Shown: one piece after another, positions 15,670 to 23,368 of the stretch
Layout: each line of letters starts with the position of its first letter
How positions within the stretch are numbered: the first letter of the stretch is position 1
Assembly: GCA_913776045.1 (NCBI GenBank)
Contig: CAJYOI010000023.1
Coordinates: 1-64,000 of the forward strand
Reading direction: 5' to 3'
Origin: an uncultured Sphingomonas sp.
GTDB taxonomy: Bacteria > Pseudomonadota > Alphaproteobacteria > Sphingomonadales > Sphingomonadaceae
DNA: 64,000 bases
Translations under genes and position numbers: made by a program
The notes under the pieces: model-generated
What the model was told of the DNA's origin: nothing
The model's database searches: none
The model's input: only the letters and a program-made list of their open reading frames with translations

Positions 15670-16089
15670 TCAGGCGCTATCGATCGTCGCTAGATCGACC
15701 GGTTCGAAGCGGCCGTGCACCGGGCCGCCGGACACGACGCGCCACGCGCGGATGCTCGCTCCACCGCCGATCAGCCACAGCCACCCTTCCGTGACGGCAT
15801 CCACAGCGTCCTGCCGGGACGGGTTCAGATCGCCGGACGGGTGCGAGTGATAGCAGCCGATGATCCGCGCACCGCCGCCCCGCTCTGCTCGATACGCCGC
15901 AATCAATGCGGCGGGTTCGATTTCGAAGGCTGTGGCGGGGTGCGTCGCCACATTGCGACAGGGCCGATGGGCGATGATCGCCTGTTCGTCCCCGAACAGC
16001 AGCCCGCACACTTCGCGGTTGGGTACGGCGGCGATGTCCGCGCGGATCACGGCCAGGATGCCACTTGAAATTCGGACTACATTTCCCAT
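15670..16089 (-). CDS. JAMM/Mov34-type metallopeptidase (M67 family)
   Basis: A 139-residue protein with the full JAMM zinc motif: a Glu in REVCGLLFGDE, then HSHPSGDLNPSRQD. Family members hydrolyse isopeptide or peptide bonds, and bacterial ones are often linked to sulfur-carrier or ubiquitin-like proteins, but no such partner gene is next to it. Its start codon is only 13 nt from that of the divergent rluD gene, so the two 5' ends share control sequence. It is followed after 60 nt by chpT. Confidence 0.85.
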   Translation of the reverse strand: MGNVVRISSGILAVIRADIAAVPNREVCGLLFGDEQAIIAHRPCRNVATHPATAFEIEPAALIAAYRAERGGGARIIGCYHSHPSGDLNPSRQDAVDAVTEGWLWLIGGGASIRAWRVVSGGPVHGRFEPVDLATIDSA

Positions 16090-16102
16090 CTACGCGGAAC
16101 TC

Positions 16103-17050
16103 ATGGACCGGGGGGTTTCCATCATTCAAGCGCGGATCGCCGCGGCAGCTGATGGCTGGCGGCTCGATCGTGCGCTCGCCGACGCAGTGCCCACGATGTC
16201 GCGCGAGCGGTTGAAGGTGCTGATCTCCTCCGGTGCGGTCACCGGCCCGGCGGGCCTGGTCCGCGATCCGGCAAAGAAGGCGGTCGGTGATGCGATCTAC
16301 GAGGTCGCGGTGCCCGATCCGACGCCCGCCCACAACGAGCCGCAGGATATCGCGCTCAACGTCGTGTACGAGGACGATCATCTGATCGTGATCGACAAGC
16401 AGGCCGGGCTGGTCGTCCATCCGGCGGCGGGCAACCTCGACGGAACGCTGGTCAACGCGCTGTTGCACCATTGCCAAGGCTCGCTCTCGGGCATCGGCGG
16501 CGTGGCGCGCCCGGGGATCGTCCATCGGATCGACAAGGATACGTCGGGCCTGATGGTCGCGGCCAAGACCGATCGGACGCATGAGGGGCTGGCGCGTCAG
16601 TTTAAGGCGCACAGCATCGATCGGCGGTATAAGGCGATCGTCTCTGGCCTGCCGCGGGTAAAGGCGGGGACGGTCGACGCCCCGCTCGCCCGCTCGCCGC
16701 AGAATCGCAAGAAGGTCGCGATCGTCAGCGGTGGCAAGCACGCGATCACGCATTGGCGTGAACTTCGTGAACTTCGCGACGCCGCGCTAGTCGAATGCCG
16801 GCTGGAAACGGGCCGGACGCATCAGGTGCGCGTCCATATGGCGTCGCTCGGCCATCCGCTGGTCGGCGATCCGGTGTATGGGCGGACAAAATCGTCGCAT
16901 CGCGCGCTGCTGGAAACCCTGGGTTTCCACCGCCAAGCGTTGCACGCGGCGCGGCTGGGGTTCATTCACCCGATTTCAAGCGTCGCTTTGTCGTTCGAAA
17001 GCGAAATGCCTGCTGACATGCAGGAACTGTTCAACCAGCTTCGAGTATAA
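16103..17050 (+). CDS. rluD: RluA-family 23S rRNA pseudouridine synthase (RluD-like)
   Basis: A 315-residue protein. An N-terminal S4 RNA-binding domain (GWRLDRALADAVPTMSRERL) is followed by the pseudouridine synthase domain with catalytic Asp in GIVHRIDKDTSGLMV and the family segment ETGRTHQVRVHM. RluD modifies helix 69 of 23S rRNA. The frame stays open upstream to 15860 across the divergent peptidase gene. ATG 16103 is chosen as the first start that does not enter that gene, though ATG 16058 would give 15 more residues. No strong ribosome-binding site is visible. rpoH follows 54 nt later. Confidence 0.92.
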   Translation: MDRGVSIIQARIAAAADGWRLDRALADAVPTMSRERLKVLISSGAVTGPAGLVRDPAKKAVGDAIYEVAVPDPTPAHNEPQDIALNVVYEDDHLIVIDKQAGLVVHPAAGNLDGTLVNALLHHCQGSLSGIGGVARPGIVHRIDKDTSGLMVAAKTDRTHEGLARQFKAHSIDRRYKAIVSGLPRVKAGTVDAPLARSPQNRKKVAIVSGGKHAITHWRELRELRDAALVECRLETGRTHQVRVHMASLGHPLVGDPVYGRTKSSHRALLETLGFHRQALHAARLGFIHPISSVALSFESEMPADMQELFNQLRV

Positions 17051-17104
17051 GATTTGCGACCCTGCCGCGGTGCGGCATGGTCCAGCAAGGAGGACGATAG
17101 GATC

Positions 17105-18013
17105 ATGGCAAAAAGCAGCAACGTCCCAGCGACGATTCCTGCGCTCGGCGGTGAGGCGAGCCTCAACCGCTATCTCGCCGAGATCAAGAAATTCCCGATC
17201 CTTGCGCCCGAGCAGGAATACATGCTCGCCAAGCGTTTTCAGGATCATGGCGACCCCGATGCCGCTGCACAGCTGGTCACCAGCCACCTGCGCCTGGTGG
17301 CCAAGATAGCGATGGGTTATCGCGGCTATGGCCTGCCGGTGTCCGAGCTGATCTCGGAGGGCAACATCGGCCTGATGCAAGGCGTTAAAAAGTTTGAACC
17401 CGACCGGGGGTTCCGCTTGGCGACCTACGCCATGTGGTGGATTCGCGCGTCGATCCAGGAATTCATCCTTCGCAGCTGGTCGCTGGTGAAGATGGGCACG
17501 ACGGCCGCGCAGAAGAAGCTGTTCTTCAACCTGCGCCGCATGAAGTCGAAGCTCGACGCGTTCGAGGAAGGCGACCTGTCTCCCGAACACCTCGCCAAGA
17601 TCGCGACCGACCTGGGCGTGACCGAGGAAGAGGTTACCTCGATGAACCGCCGCATGGCGATGGGCGGCGATACGTCGCTCAACGTGCCGATGCGCGAGGA
17701 TGGCGAAGGGCAGTGGCAGGACTGGTTGGCCGACGACGCGCCCCTGCAGGACAAGATCGTCGCCGACGCGCAGGAAGCCGACGTACGCCACGACATGCTT
17801 GTGACCGCGATGGACGAACTGAACGACCGCGAAAAGCACATCCTGACCGAGCGTCGCCTGACCGACGATCCGAAGACGCTCGAGGAGCTGAGCCAGGTCT
17901 ACGGCGTCAGCCGCGAACGCGTCCGCCAGATCGAGGTGCGCGCGTTCGAAAAGCTGCAAAAGGCTATGATGCGACTGGCCGGCGGCAATCGGATGATTCC
18001 GGCCGCCGCCTGA
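17105..18013 (+). CDS. rpoH: RNA polymerase sigma-32 factor (heat shock)
   Basis: A 302-residue group 3 sigma factor. Region 2 shows LRLVAKIAMGYRGYGLPVSE and RLATYAMWWIRASIQEF. The RpoH box QKKLFFNLR is present just after it, which separates RpoH from RpoD. Region 4 ends with the helix-turn-helix YGVSRERVRQIEVRAFEKL. RpoH directs transcription of chaperones and proteases. The start at 17105 has AGGAGG about 12 nt upstream. It follows rluD on the same strand and converges with an outer-membrane protein gene 3 nt after its stop. Confidence 0.97.
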   Translation: MAKSSNVPATIPALGGEASLNRYLAEIKKFPILAPEQEYMLAKRFQDHGDPDAAAQLVTSHLRLVAKIAMGYRGYGLPVSELISEGNIGLMQGVKKFEPDRGFRLATYAMWWIRASIQEFILRSWSLVKMGTTAAQKKLFFNLRRMKSKLDAFEEGDLSPEHLAKIATDLGVTEEEVTSMNRRMAMGGDTSLNVPMREDGEGQWQDWLADDAPLQDKIVADAQEADVRHDMLVTAMDELNDREKHILTERRLTDDPKTLEELSQVYGVSRERVRQIEVRAFEKLQKAMMRLAGGNRMIPAAA

Positions 18014-18016
18014 GGC

Positions 18017-18811
18017 TTAGAAGCGGCGGGCGACCCCGACATAGAGTTCGAGATCGTCCGTCGTTCGGTTCAGGCCGACATTGGCACCGGCGTCGAACTG
18101 CAGGTTCCGGCCTTTCTGCCAGCCGATCGACAGTCCGGCGACCGACCTGGTCGAATGGTCGAACGGATCGTTGTCTCGAAAGACCGACAGTTCGCCGGTC
18201 GCCGACATCGTCTTGCCGACCGGAAATTGCAGGCCGACCACGCTGCCATAGGCGATATGGCGCCCATGCCGATCTTCATCGACCGCAGCGTCGATTTCGG
18301 GCGTCAGTTGCAGGTTCAGGTCCCGCGGCAGATCGACCGACACCGGCACCAGCAGGCTCGCCCCCCAATCTCCTGCTCCGATCGTCTGCCCGCCTGTCGG
18401 CAGCGTCGCCGCGCCCATGACCGCCAGCGAGAAGCCCGTCCCGTCGGGGCTGCTCAGGTTGCGCCGCAGCGCCAGCGTGACGTCGCCGATGCCGCGGCTG
18501 CGATCGACCGTTCCGGCAAGTCCGTTTCGCTCACGCTGGATACCAAAGGCTGACCAGCCGACCTGCGCCTCGGTCTTCGAATCCAGGCCGATCCGGACCA
18601 GCGTGTCGGCGAAGGTCGCGGTATCCGTCCGCTGCGGCCCGCTGCGATCAAGCGTCCAGTTGGCCAGCCCGACCTCGACCATCGTATGCCCCGGGTCGAG
18701 CGTGCAGGCCGGCGTGCCCAGACCGGGGCGATCGGCGCAGAAGTCGCGCAAGCCTTGCGCTTGGGCGGGGATGGCGGCGAGCGCCGCTGTGAGGACGATC
18801 AGGGTTCGCAT
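18017..18811 (-). CDS. Outer-membrane transporter-like beta-barrel protein
   Basis: A 264-residue protein with a signal peptide (MRTLIVLTAALAAIPAQAQG) and a body of alternating polar and apolar residues ending in the aromatic YVGVARRF, as in outer-membrane barrels. The segments FADTLVRIGL and LPTGGQTIGAGDWGASLLVP resemble the Phenol_MetA_deg/transporter family. The substrate is unknown. An in-frame start lies 3 codons upstream (18820). It converges with rpoH, with only 3 nt between the stops. Confidence 0.75.
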   Translation of the reverse strand: MRTLIVLTAALAAIPAQAQGLRDFCADRPGLGTPACTLDPGHTMVEVGLANWTLDRSGPQRTDTATFADTLVRIGLDSKTEAQVGWSAFGIQRERNGLAGTVDRSRGIGDVTLALRRNLSSPDGTGFSLAVMGAATLPTGGQTIGAGDWGASLLVPVSVDLPRDLNLQLTPEIDAAVDEDRHGRHIAYGSVVGLQFPVGKTMSATGELSVFRDNDPFDHSTRSVAGLSIGWQKGRNLQFDAGANVGLNRTTDDLELYVGVARRF

Positions 18812-18894
18812 CGCCGGCACCTTATCCCAAACCGGTTAAGCCTGGGTAGCGCACCCTTCCCTCCGCCGCCGCGCCTCGCTAGCAGCGGCACGTC

Positions 18895-19611
18895 ATGGTC
18901 GCCACCGCCCGCCCATCCCGTCCCCGCCGCAGCCCGGTCCGCCGCATCCTCGGCTGGTTCGGGAAGCTGTTGCTCGCCTTCCTGATCGTCAGCGTCGTTA
19001 TGACGGTCGTCTACCGCTTCGTGCCGCCGCCGATCACCTGGACGATGCTGGGCGATGTCGTCTCGGGCCACGGCGTGACCAAGGACTGGACGCCGCTCGA
19101 CCGGATCGACCCCGACATGCCGCGCGCCGCGATTGCCGCGGAGGATTCGCGCTTCTGCTCGCATTCGGGCTTCGACTACAAGTCGATCGCCGCGGCTGCC
19201 TATCGCAACGCACAGGGTGGGCGCATCCGCGGCGGATCGACGATCAGCCAGCAGACCGCCAAGAACGTCTTCCTGTTCCAGGGCGGCGGCTATGCCCGCA
19301 AGGCGATGGAGGCCTATTTCACGCTGCTCATCGAAGCCGTCTGGGGCAAGCGGCGGATCATGGAGGTCTATCTCAACGTCGCCGAGACCGGCATCGGCAC
19401 CTATGGCGTCGAGGCGGGTGCCCGGCGGTACTTCAAGCACGGGGCGGACACGCTGAGCCCGCGGGAGGCGGCGCAGATCGCCGCGGTCCTGCCGCTGCCG
19501 AAGAAGCGAGCCGGCATTGCTCCCCGCGGATTCACGGGCCGCTATGCCGGCTTGATCCAGCGCCGCATTCCGGTCGTGCGCAATCAGGGTCTCGACGCCT
19601 GCCTGCGGTGA
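18895..19611 (+). CDS. mtgA: Monofunctional biosynthetic peptidoglycan transglycosylase
   Basis: A 238-residue GT51 enzyme that polymerises lipid II into glycan strands. A basic N-terminus is followed by a membrane anchor (about residues 20-45). Family motifs are visible as AEDSRFCSHSGFDY (catalytic Glu) and GGSTISQQTAKNVFL, then KRRIMEVYLNVAETG. There is no transpeptidase domain, so it is the monofunctional form. It is a single gene between an outer-membrane protein gene and a small membrane protein gene. Confidence 0.95.
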   Translation: MVATARPSRPRRSPVRRILGWFGKLLLAFLIVSVVMTVVYRFVPPPITWTMLGDVVSGHGVTKDWTPLDRIDPDMPRAAIAAEDSRFCSHSGFDYKSIAAAAYRNAQGGRIRGGSTISQQTAKNVFLFQGGGYARKAMEAYFTLLIEAVWGKRRIMEVYLNVAETGIGTYGVEAGARRYFKHGADTLSPREAAQIAAVLPLPKKRAGIAPRGFTGRYAGLIQRRIPVVRNQGLDACLR

Positions 19612-19618
19612 GAAAAGC

Positions 19619-19640
19619 GGGGGAAGCCTGCGCCTCCCCC
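19619..19640. terminator. GC-rich hairpin between mtgA and the small membrane protein gene
   Basis: GGGGGA (19619-19624) pairs with TCCCCC (19635-19640) across a 10-nt loop, just after the mtgA stop and before the convergent gene end at 19650. No clear U-tract follows on either strand, so termination activity is uncertain. Confidence 0.45.
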
Positions 19641-19649
19641 ACTAGTCTC

Positions 19650-19913
19650 TTACTCGACCGCCTTCTTCGCCGAATCGCCGACGTCCTTCGCTGCCGCACC
19701 GACCGATTTCGCGGCACCCGCGATCGCGTCGTCCTTGCGGCTTTCGCTGCTGTTCTGGGTGAACAGGAAGAACACGCCGACCGCGACGACGATCAGCACC
19801 GCCAGACCGACCAGCAAGCCGCCGCCGCCACCGCTGCGGCGCTCGATGACAGTCGTGGTGTGCGGCTGGGCTGCCGTGGTCGTGGTGGTTTCAGTGTAGC
19901 GATCGTCACTCAT
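19650..19913 (-). CDS. Small single-span membrane protein
   Basis: An 87-residue protein. A Thr-rich N-terminus (YTETTTTTAAQPHTTTVIE) precedes a glycine-rich turn and one transmembrane helix (about residues 33-51), then a polar helical tail with repeated KSVGAAAKDVGDSAKKAVE-type Ala/Lys/Asp pattern. I recognise no family; the tail resembles amphipathic 11-mer type helices. It converges with mtgA and stands upstream of ybaB on the same strand with a 76-nt gap. Confidence 0.65.
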   Translation of the reverse strand: MSDDRYTETTTTTAAQPHTTTVIERRSGGGGGLLVGLAVLIVVAVGVFFLFTQNSSESRKDDAIAGAAKSVGAAAKDVGDSAKKAVE

Positions 19914-19989
19914 TACGCATCCCCTCTTTCAAAGATCGATGCGCACGCAACGGTTTACGCCGGTTTTCTGTTCCGCCTGAGAAACAGTC

Positions 19990-20313
19990 TCAGAACGGCA
20001 GCTTGAAGCCCGGTGGCAGCGGCAGGCCGCTGGTCAGCTTGCCCATCTCGGTCGACGACGCCGCATCCGCCTTCGTCCGCGCGTCGTTGAACGCCGCGGC
20101 GACCAGGTCTTCGAGCATCTGCTTCTCGCTCGGCTGCATCAGCGAATCGTCGATGGCGACGCTCATGATCCGGCCCTTGGCGGACGCCTTCACCTTGACC
20201 AGGCCGCCGCCCGACACACCCTCGACCTCGATCGTGTCGAGGTTCGCCTGCGCCTTCTGCAGCTCGTCCTGGACGTTCTGCGCCATCGCCATGATGTCTT
20301 CGATACTCTTCAC
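19990..20313 (-). CDS. ybaB: YbaB/EbfC nucleoid-associated protein
   Basis: A 107-residue YbaB/EbfC family DNA-binding protein. It starts with GTG (VKSIEDIMAMAQNVQDELQK) and contains VEGVSGGGLVKVKASAKGRI and the helical EKQMLEDLVAAAFNDA. It binds DNA as a dimer and is usually encoded next to dnaX. Here the GTG overlaps the dnaX stop in GTGA (20310-20313), so translation is coupled. An internal ATG at codon 8 is an alternative start. recR, often third in this cluster, is not present. Confidence 0.92.
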   Translation of the reverse strand: MKSIEDIMAMAQNVQDELQKAQANLDTIEVEGVSGGGLVKVKASAKGRIMSVAIDDSLMQPSEKQMLEDLVAAAFNDARTKADAASSTEMGKLTSGLPLPPGFKLPF

Positions 20314-21953
20314 GCCTGCTTGCCTCCGGCCAGTTTGAATTCCTTGAGTTCCGCGCCCGGGAACGCCGCCAGCGCCGCGGCGACCATCGGGGTCGCCAGC
20401 ACCGCCGCGCGCGCCGCGTCCTCGGCTGCCGCACTCTGCTCGGCCAAGGTGGGGTCGCCGGGGGTCGGCGACAATGTCACCTTCCACGGCTTGCCGGTCA
20501 GCGCGCGCAGTTCGGCGGCGAGTTCCTTCGGCAGATCGGCGGGCAGCGGCGTCAGGTTGCTGAGGATGATCTCGGGAAAGGCGAAGCTCACCACACGCAG
20601 CCGGTGCCACACATCGACCGCCAGCCGCATCCGGTCCGACGCGTCAAGCAATGTGTGCACGTCGCGCAGGCTCGCCGGCAACACCGCTTCCGCCGCGGGC
20701 GCAGGCGCCACGGGAGCCGTCGGCGCGCTCTGCCCGACCGCCGGGCCCGGCACGCCACCGCTTGCGATCTGCCGCGCCAGTTCGCCCGGGTCGGGCAGGC
20801 TGGCGGCGTGGATCACCCGCAGCAGCGCCATTTCGGCGGTCTCGATCGGTAGCGCCGCGCGCGCGACCTCGTCATGGCCCTTCAGCAGCAGCTGCCACAG
20901 CCGGTGGAGCGCCGGGAAGCTGAGCGCGGTCGCCCATTCGGTCAGCGCCGCGCGTTCCTCCGCCGCCTGGCCGGTCGCCCCCAGGTCGGCGCCGATCTTG
21001 ACCAGCGTCGCGCCGTGGACCGTCTCCAGCAGCGTTTTCAACACCGCGGTCGGATCGACGCCCAGATCATATTGCTGGCGCAGATTGGCGAGCGCCCCCA
21101 CCGCATCGCCCTCCAGCAGCGTGCCGAACAGCGTGCGAATGGCACCGCGGTCGCTGAGGCCGAGCATGTCGCGCACCGCGTCCGCGGTCACCGCGCCGCC
21201 CTCGATTCCCGCATGGGCGATCGCCTGGTCGAGGATCGACAGACCGTCGCGCGCCGACCCTTCCGCCGCGCGTGCGACCAGCGCCAGCGCATCGGGCTCG
21301 GCCTCGACACCCTCGGCCCTGGCGACTTCGGCGAAGTGGCCCGCCAGCAGTTCGGCCGGGATCCGCTTCAGGTCGAAGCGCTGGCAGCGTGACAGGACGG
21401 TCACCGGCACCTTGTTCACCTCCGTCGTGGCGAACAGGAACTTCACATGCCCCGGCGGCTCCTCCAGCGTCTTGAGCAGGCCGTTGAACGCGGCCTTCGA
21501 CAGCATGTGGACTTCGTCGATGATGTAGATCTTGTAGCGCGCCGACACCGCGGCATAGCGCGACGCTTCGATGATCTCGCGGATGTCGTCGATGCCGGTA
21601 TGGCTCGCGGCGTCCATCTCGATCACGTCGATATGGCGCCCCTCGGCGATGGCCCGGCACGGCTCGCACACCCCGCATGGGTCGATCGTCGGCCCGCCCT
21701 GCCCGTCCGGGCCGATGCAGTTCAGCGCCTTGGCGATCAGGCGCGCGGTCGATGTCTTGCCGACCCCGCGGACGCCGGTCAGCAGGAAAGCATGGGCCAG
21801 CCGGTCGCGCTTGATCGCATTGGCCAGCGTGGTCACCATCGCGTCCTGGCCGATCAGCTCGCGGAAGGTCTGCGGCCGATATTTGCGGGCGAGAACGCGA
21901 TACGCCGCGCCCTTGGGCTGCGGGGGTTCGCCGAGGTCGAGGGAGTCGGACAT
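20310..21953 (-). CDS. dnaX: DNA polymerase III subunit gamma/tau
   Basis: A 547-residue clamp-loader ATPase. The sequence starts with an N-terminal extension, then VLARKYRPQTFRELIGQ. Walker A is GVRGVGKTSTARL, the zinc cysteines are in CIGPDGQGG...CGVCEPC, and Walker B is in YIIDEVHMLS, followed by the FATTEVNKVP sensor region. The C-terminal part (about 390-547) corresponds to the tau-specific extension, so full-length tau is expected. No slippery run of A residues for gamma production was noticed. It is in an operon with ybaB. Confidence 0.96.
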   Translation of the reverse strand: MSDSLDLGEPPQPKGAAYRVLARKYRPQTFRELIGQDAMVTTLANAIKRDRLAHAFLLTGVRGVGKTSTARLIAKALNCIGPDGQGGPTIDPCGVCEPCRAIAEGRHIDVIEMDAASHTGIDDIREIIEASRYAAVSARYKIYIIDEVHMLSKAAFNGLLKTLEEPPGHVKFLFATTEVNKVPVTVLSRCQRFDLKRIPAELLAGHFAEVARAEGVEAEPDALALVARAAEGSARDGLSILDQAIAHAGIEGGAVTADAVRDMLGLSDRGAIRTLFGTLLEGDAVGALANLRQQYDLGVDPTAVLKTLLETVHGATLVKIGADLGATGQAAEERAALTEWATALSFPALHRLWQLLLKGHDEVARAALPIETAEMALLRVIHAASLPDPGELARQIASGGVPGPAVGQSAPTAPVAPAPAAEAVLPASLRDVHTLLDASDRMRLAVDVWHRLRVVSFAFPEIILSNLTPLPADLPKELAAELRALTGKPWKVTLSPTPGDPTLAEQSAAAEDAARAAVLATPMVAAALAAFPGAELKEFKLAGGKQA

Positions 21954-22055
21954 TGCGCGGTCTTCTCTAGGGGGTCGCAGCGGTGTTGTCGAAGGGTCTC
22001 GCGAGCGTCAAAAGTTGCGATACCGCGGTCCATTCGTCAGCCTTCGTCACTTTTG

Positions 22056-22457
22056 TCACCTTTGCCGCAGATGCGGCGGCACGGGTGGGTCGCGCAGCGC
22101 CGCGAGGCCGGCGGCGTTGTCGTGGAAATGCCGCGTGCCGACGAATTCGCCGCGGTATCGGCGTGGCACGTGCACACCTGCGGTCGCGCGTTCGAACAGG
22201 GTGTCGAAGCGTTCGGCACGAGCGCGGGAGAGCGCGTTATCCCAAGCTGAGGCGAAACTCTCCGCCCCCGGTCGACCGCGCAGGCGATAGGCACTGGTCC
22301 GGGTCGATCCGACCGCGCGCGCGGCGGCATTCACGCTGCCCGTTTCGCCGAGTGCGGCGATGAAGCGCTGTTGACGCTCCGCGGACCAGCCGTCGTGGCG
22401 GGCACGGGCCATCGGGACGGGGGTGAAGGCGATTGGCGGCGGGTCGGAGTTGTTCAT
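22056..22457 (-). CDS. Small helix-turn-helix protein
   Basis: A 133-residue protein. The segment GWSAERQQRFIAALGETGSVNAAARAVGSTRTSAYRLR reads as a helix-turn-helix of the type in terminase small subunits and AlpA-like proteins, with a potential second helical part (AESFASAWDNAL). Similar short proteins occur in sphingomonad genomes. It is a candidate DNA-binding regulator, with no known target. It lies 102 nt upstream of dnaX on the same strand, and no terminator separates them clearly. Confidence 0.65.
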   Translation of the reverse strand: MNNSDPPPIAFTPVPMARARHDGWSAERQQRFIAALGETGSVNAAARAVGSTRTSAYRLRGRPGAESFASAWDNALSRARAERFDTLFERATAGVHVPRRYRGEFVGTRHFHDNAAGLAALRDPPVPPHLRQR

Positions 22458-22599
22458 CCGACAGGGTGGAGCAGATTTGCGGCGTTTAGGAAAGTTCTAT
22501 TTTTGTTCTCAGCAATCGTCGCGTCGGTTGTCCGGCCCAAACTTGCCTGCGCTTTCCCGTTTCCCGTCAAAATCATTGGTTTCGGGAGTCGAAAATCGG

Positions 22600-22649
22600 G
22601 AACAGGTTTTGGGAAAGCGGAACCCGCAGGCGGCCGTCAGCGCGATCGG
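22600..22649 (+). repeat. Direct repeat, copy 1, at the 3' end of the GNAT gene
   Basis: Fifty bases starting GAACAGGTTTTGGGAAAGCG recur at 23282-23332 with one indel and about four mismatches; the first 24 bases are identical. The stop codon of the GNAT gene (22637) lies inside this copy. The rest of the 180-nt gap between the two neighbouring genes holds no gene. Confidence 0.8.
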
Positions 22650-23242
22650 CCCCGCGAGATTCCCGTCGTTGGTTCGTTTGCGAGAAGGTCGTGCGAAGCG
22701 GAACTCGCTATCGTCCAGGCTTGGTCAGAGCGAGGTCGCCATTCCTGTCGCAACAGCGCCATGATGGCAGTATCCCACCGTTCGCCATTCACCAAGGCGG
22801 AGGAACGACGAACGCCCTCGATCTTGAAACCGAGCCGCTTGTAAGAACGTATAGCGGGGACGTTCCAAGCGTAGACGTTGAGCTCAACCCTCATGATTTC
22901 GGGTCGGGCGAACGCCTGCCCGAGAACGAGGCGCAGCATAGGGCCAGCCAGTCCGCGACCGCGCGCATGAGGTGCGACCGCGACGCGCGACAGCAAGGCG
23001 TTTCCGTTACGCCAGTCGAAGCCAAGCTGCGCGTGGCCGACAAGAATGCCGTCGTGCTCCGTCATCCAGCACAGCCGGGTAGGTGGCATCGTCTCTGCCT
23101 CGGTCAGCATGGGCCGGAGCTGCTCGACCGTCAGAGGAAACGACAGCAATGGTCCGCCCCACTGCACCACATCCGCCTCACTTGCGAACCAGTTGGAGAG
23201 AACGTCGAAGTGCTCCGGAGCGAAAGGAATGAGGCGTGCCAT
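22637..23242 (-). CDS. GNAT-family N-acetyltransferase
   Basis: A 201-residue acetyltransferase of the GNAT superfamily (RimJ/RimL-like branch). The acetyl-CoA loop is visible in LLSRVAVAPHARGRGLAGPML, and the C-terminal family segment is NVPAIRSYKRLGFKIEGVRR. The substrate is not predictable. The last 30 or so residues (IASSASHDLLANEPTTG...) go beyond the GNAT fold, and their end is encoded by the flanking direct repeat. Both ends of the gene lie next to copies of this repeat, which suggests insertion or excision as a cassette. Confidence 0.85.
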   Translation of the reverse strand: MARLIPFAPEHFDVLSNWFASEADVVQWGGPLLSFPLTVEQLRPMLTEAETMPPTRLCWMTEHDGILVGHAQLGFDWRNGNALLSRVAVAPHARGRGLAGPMLRLVLGQAFARPEIMRVELNVYAWNVPAIRSYKRLGFKIEGVRRSSALVNGERWDTAIMALLRQEWRPRSDQAWTIASSASHDLLANEPTTGISRGRSR

Positions 23243-23267
23243 GGCACGACAATACTCACAGCCGCAG

Positions 23268-23332
23268 CTTTCCCAAAACTCGAACAGGTTTTGGGAAAGC
23301 GGAACCCCGCAAGCGGTCGTCGGCGTGATCGG
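23268..23332. repeat. Direct repeat, copy 2, with perfect 12-bp hairpin
   Basis: CTTTCCCAAAAC (23268-23279) pairs perfectly with GTTTTGGGAAAG (23288-23299) across an 8-nt loop; the second arm is the start of the repeat unit 23282-23332. This copy lies just upstream of the GNAT start. A second hairpin, CGGTTTCC/GGAAACCG, follows at about 23343-23367 next to the serine hydrolase stop. Confidence 0.8.
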
Positions 23333-23368
23333 ATTTGGGTCACGGTTTCCAATCGGTCGGAAACCGCT

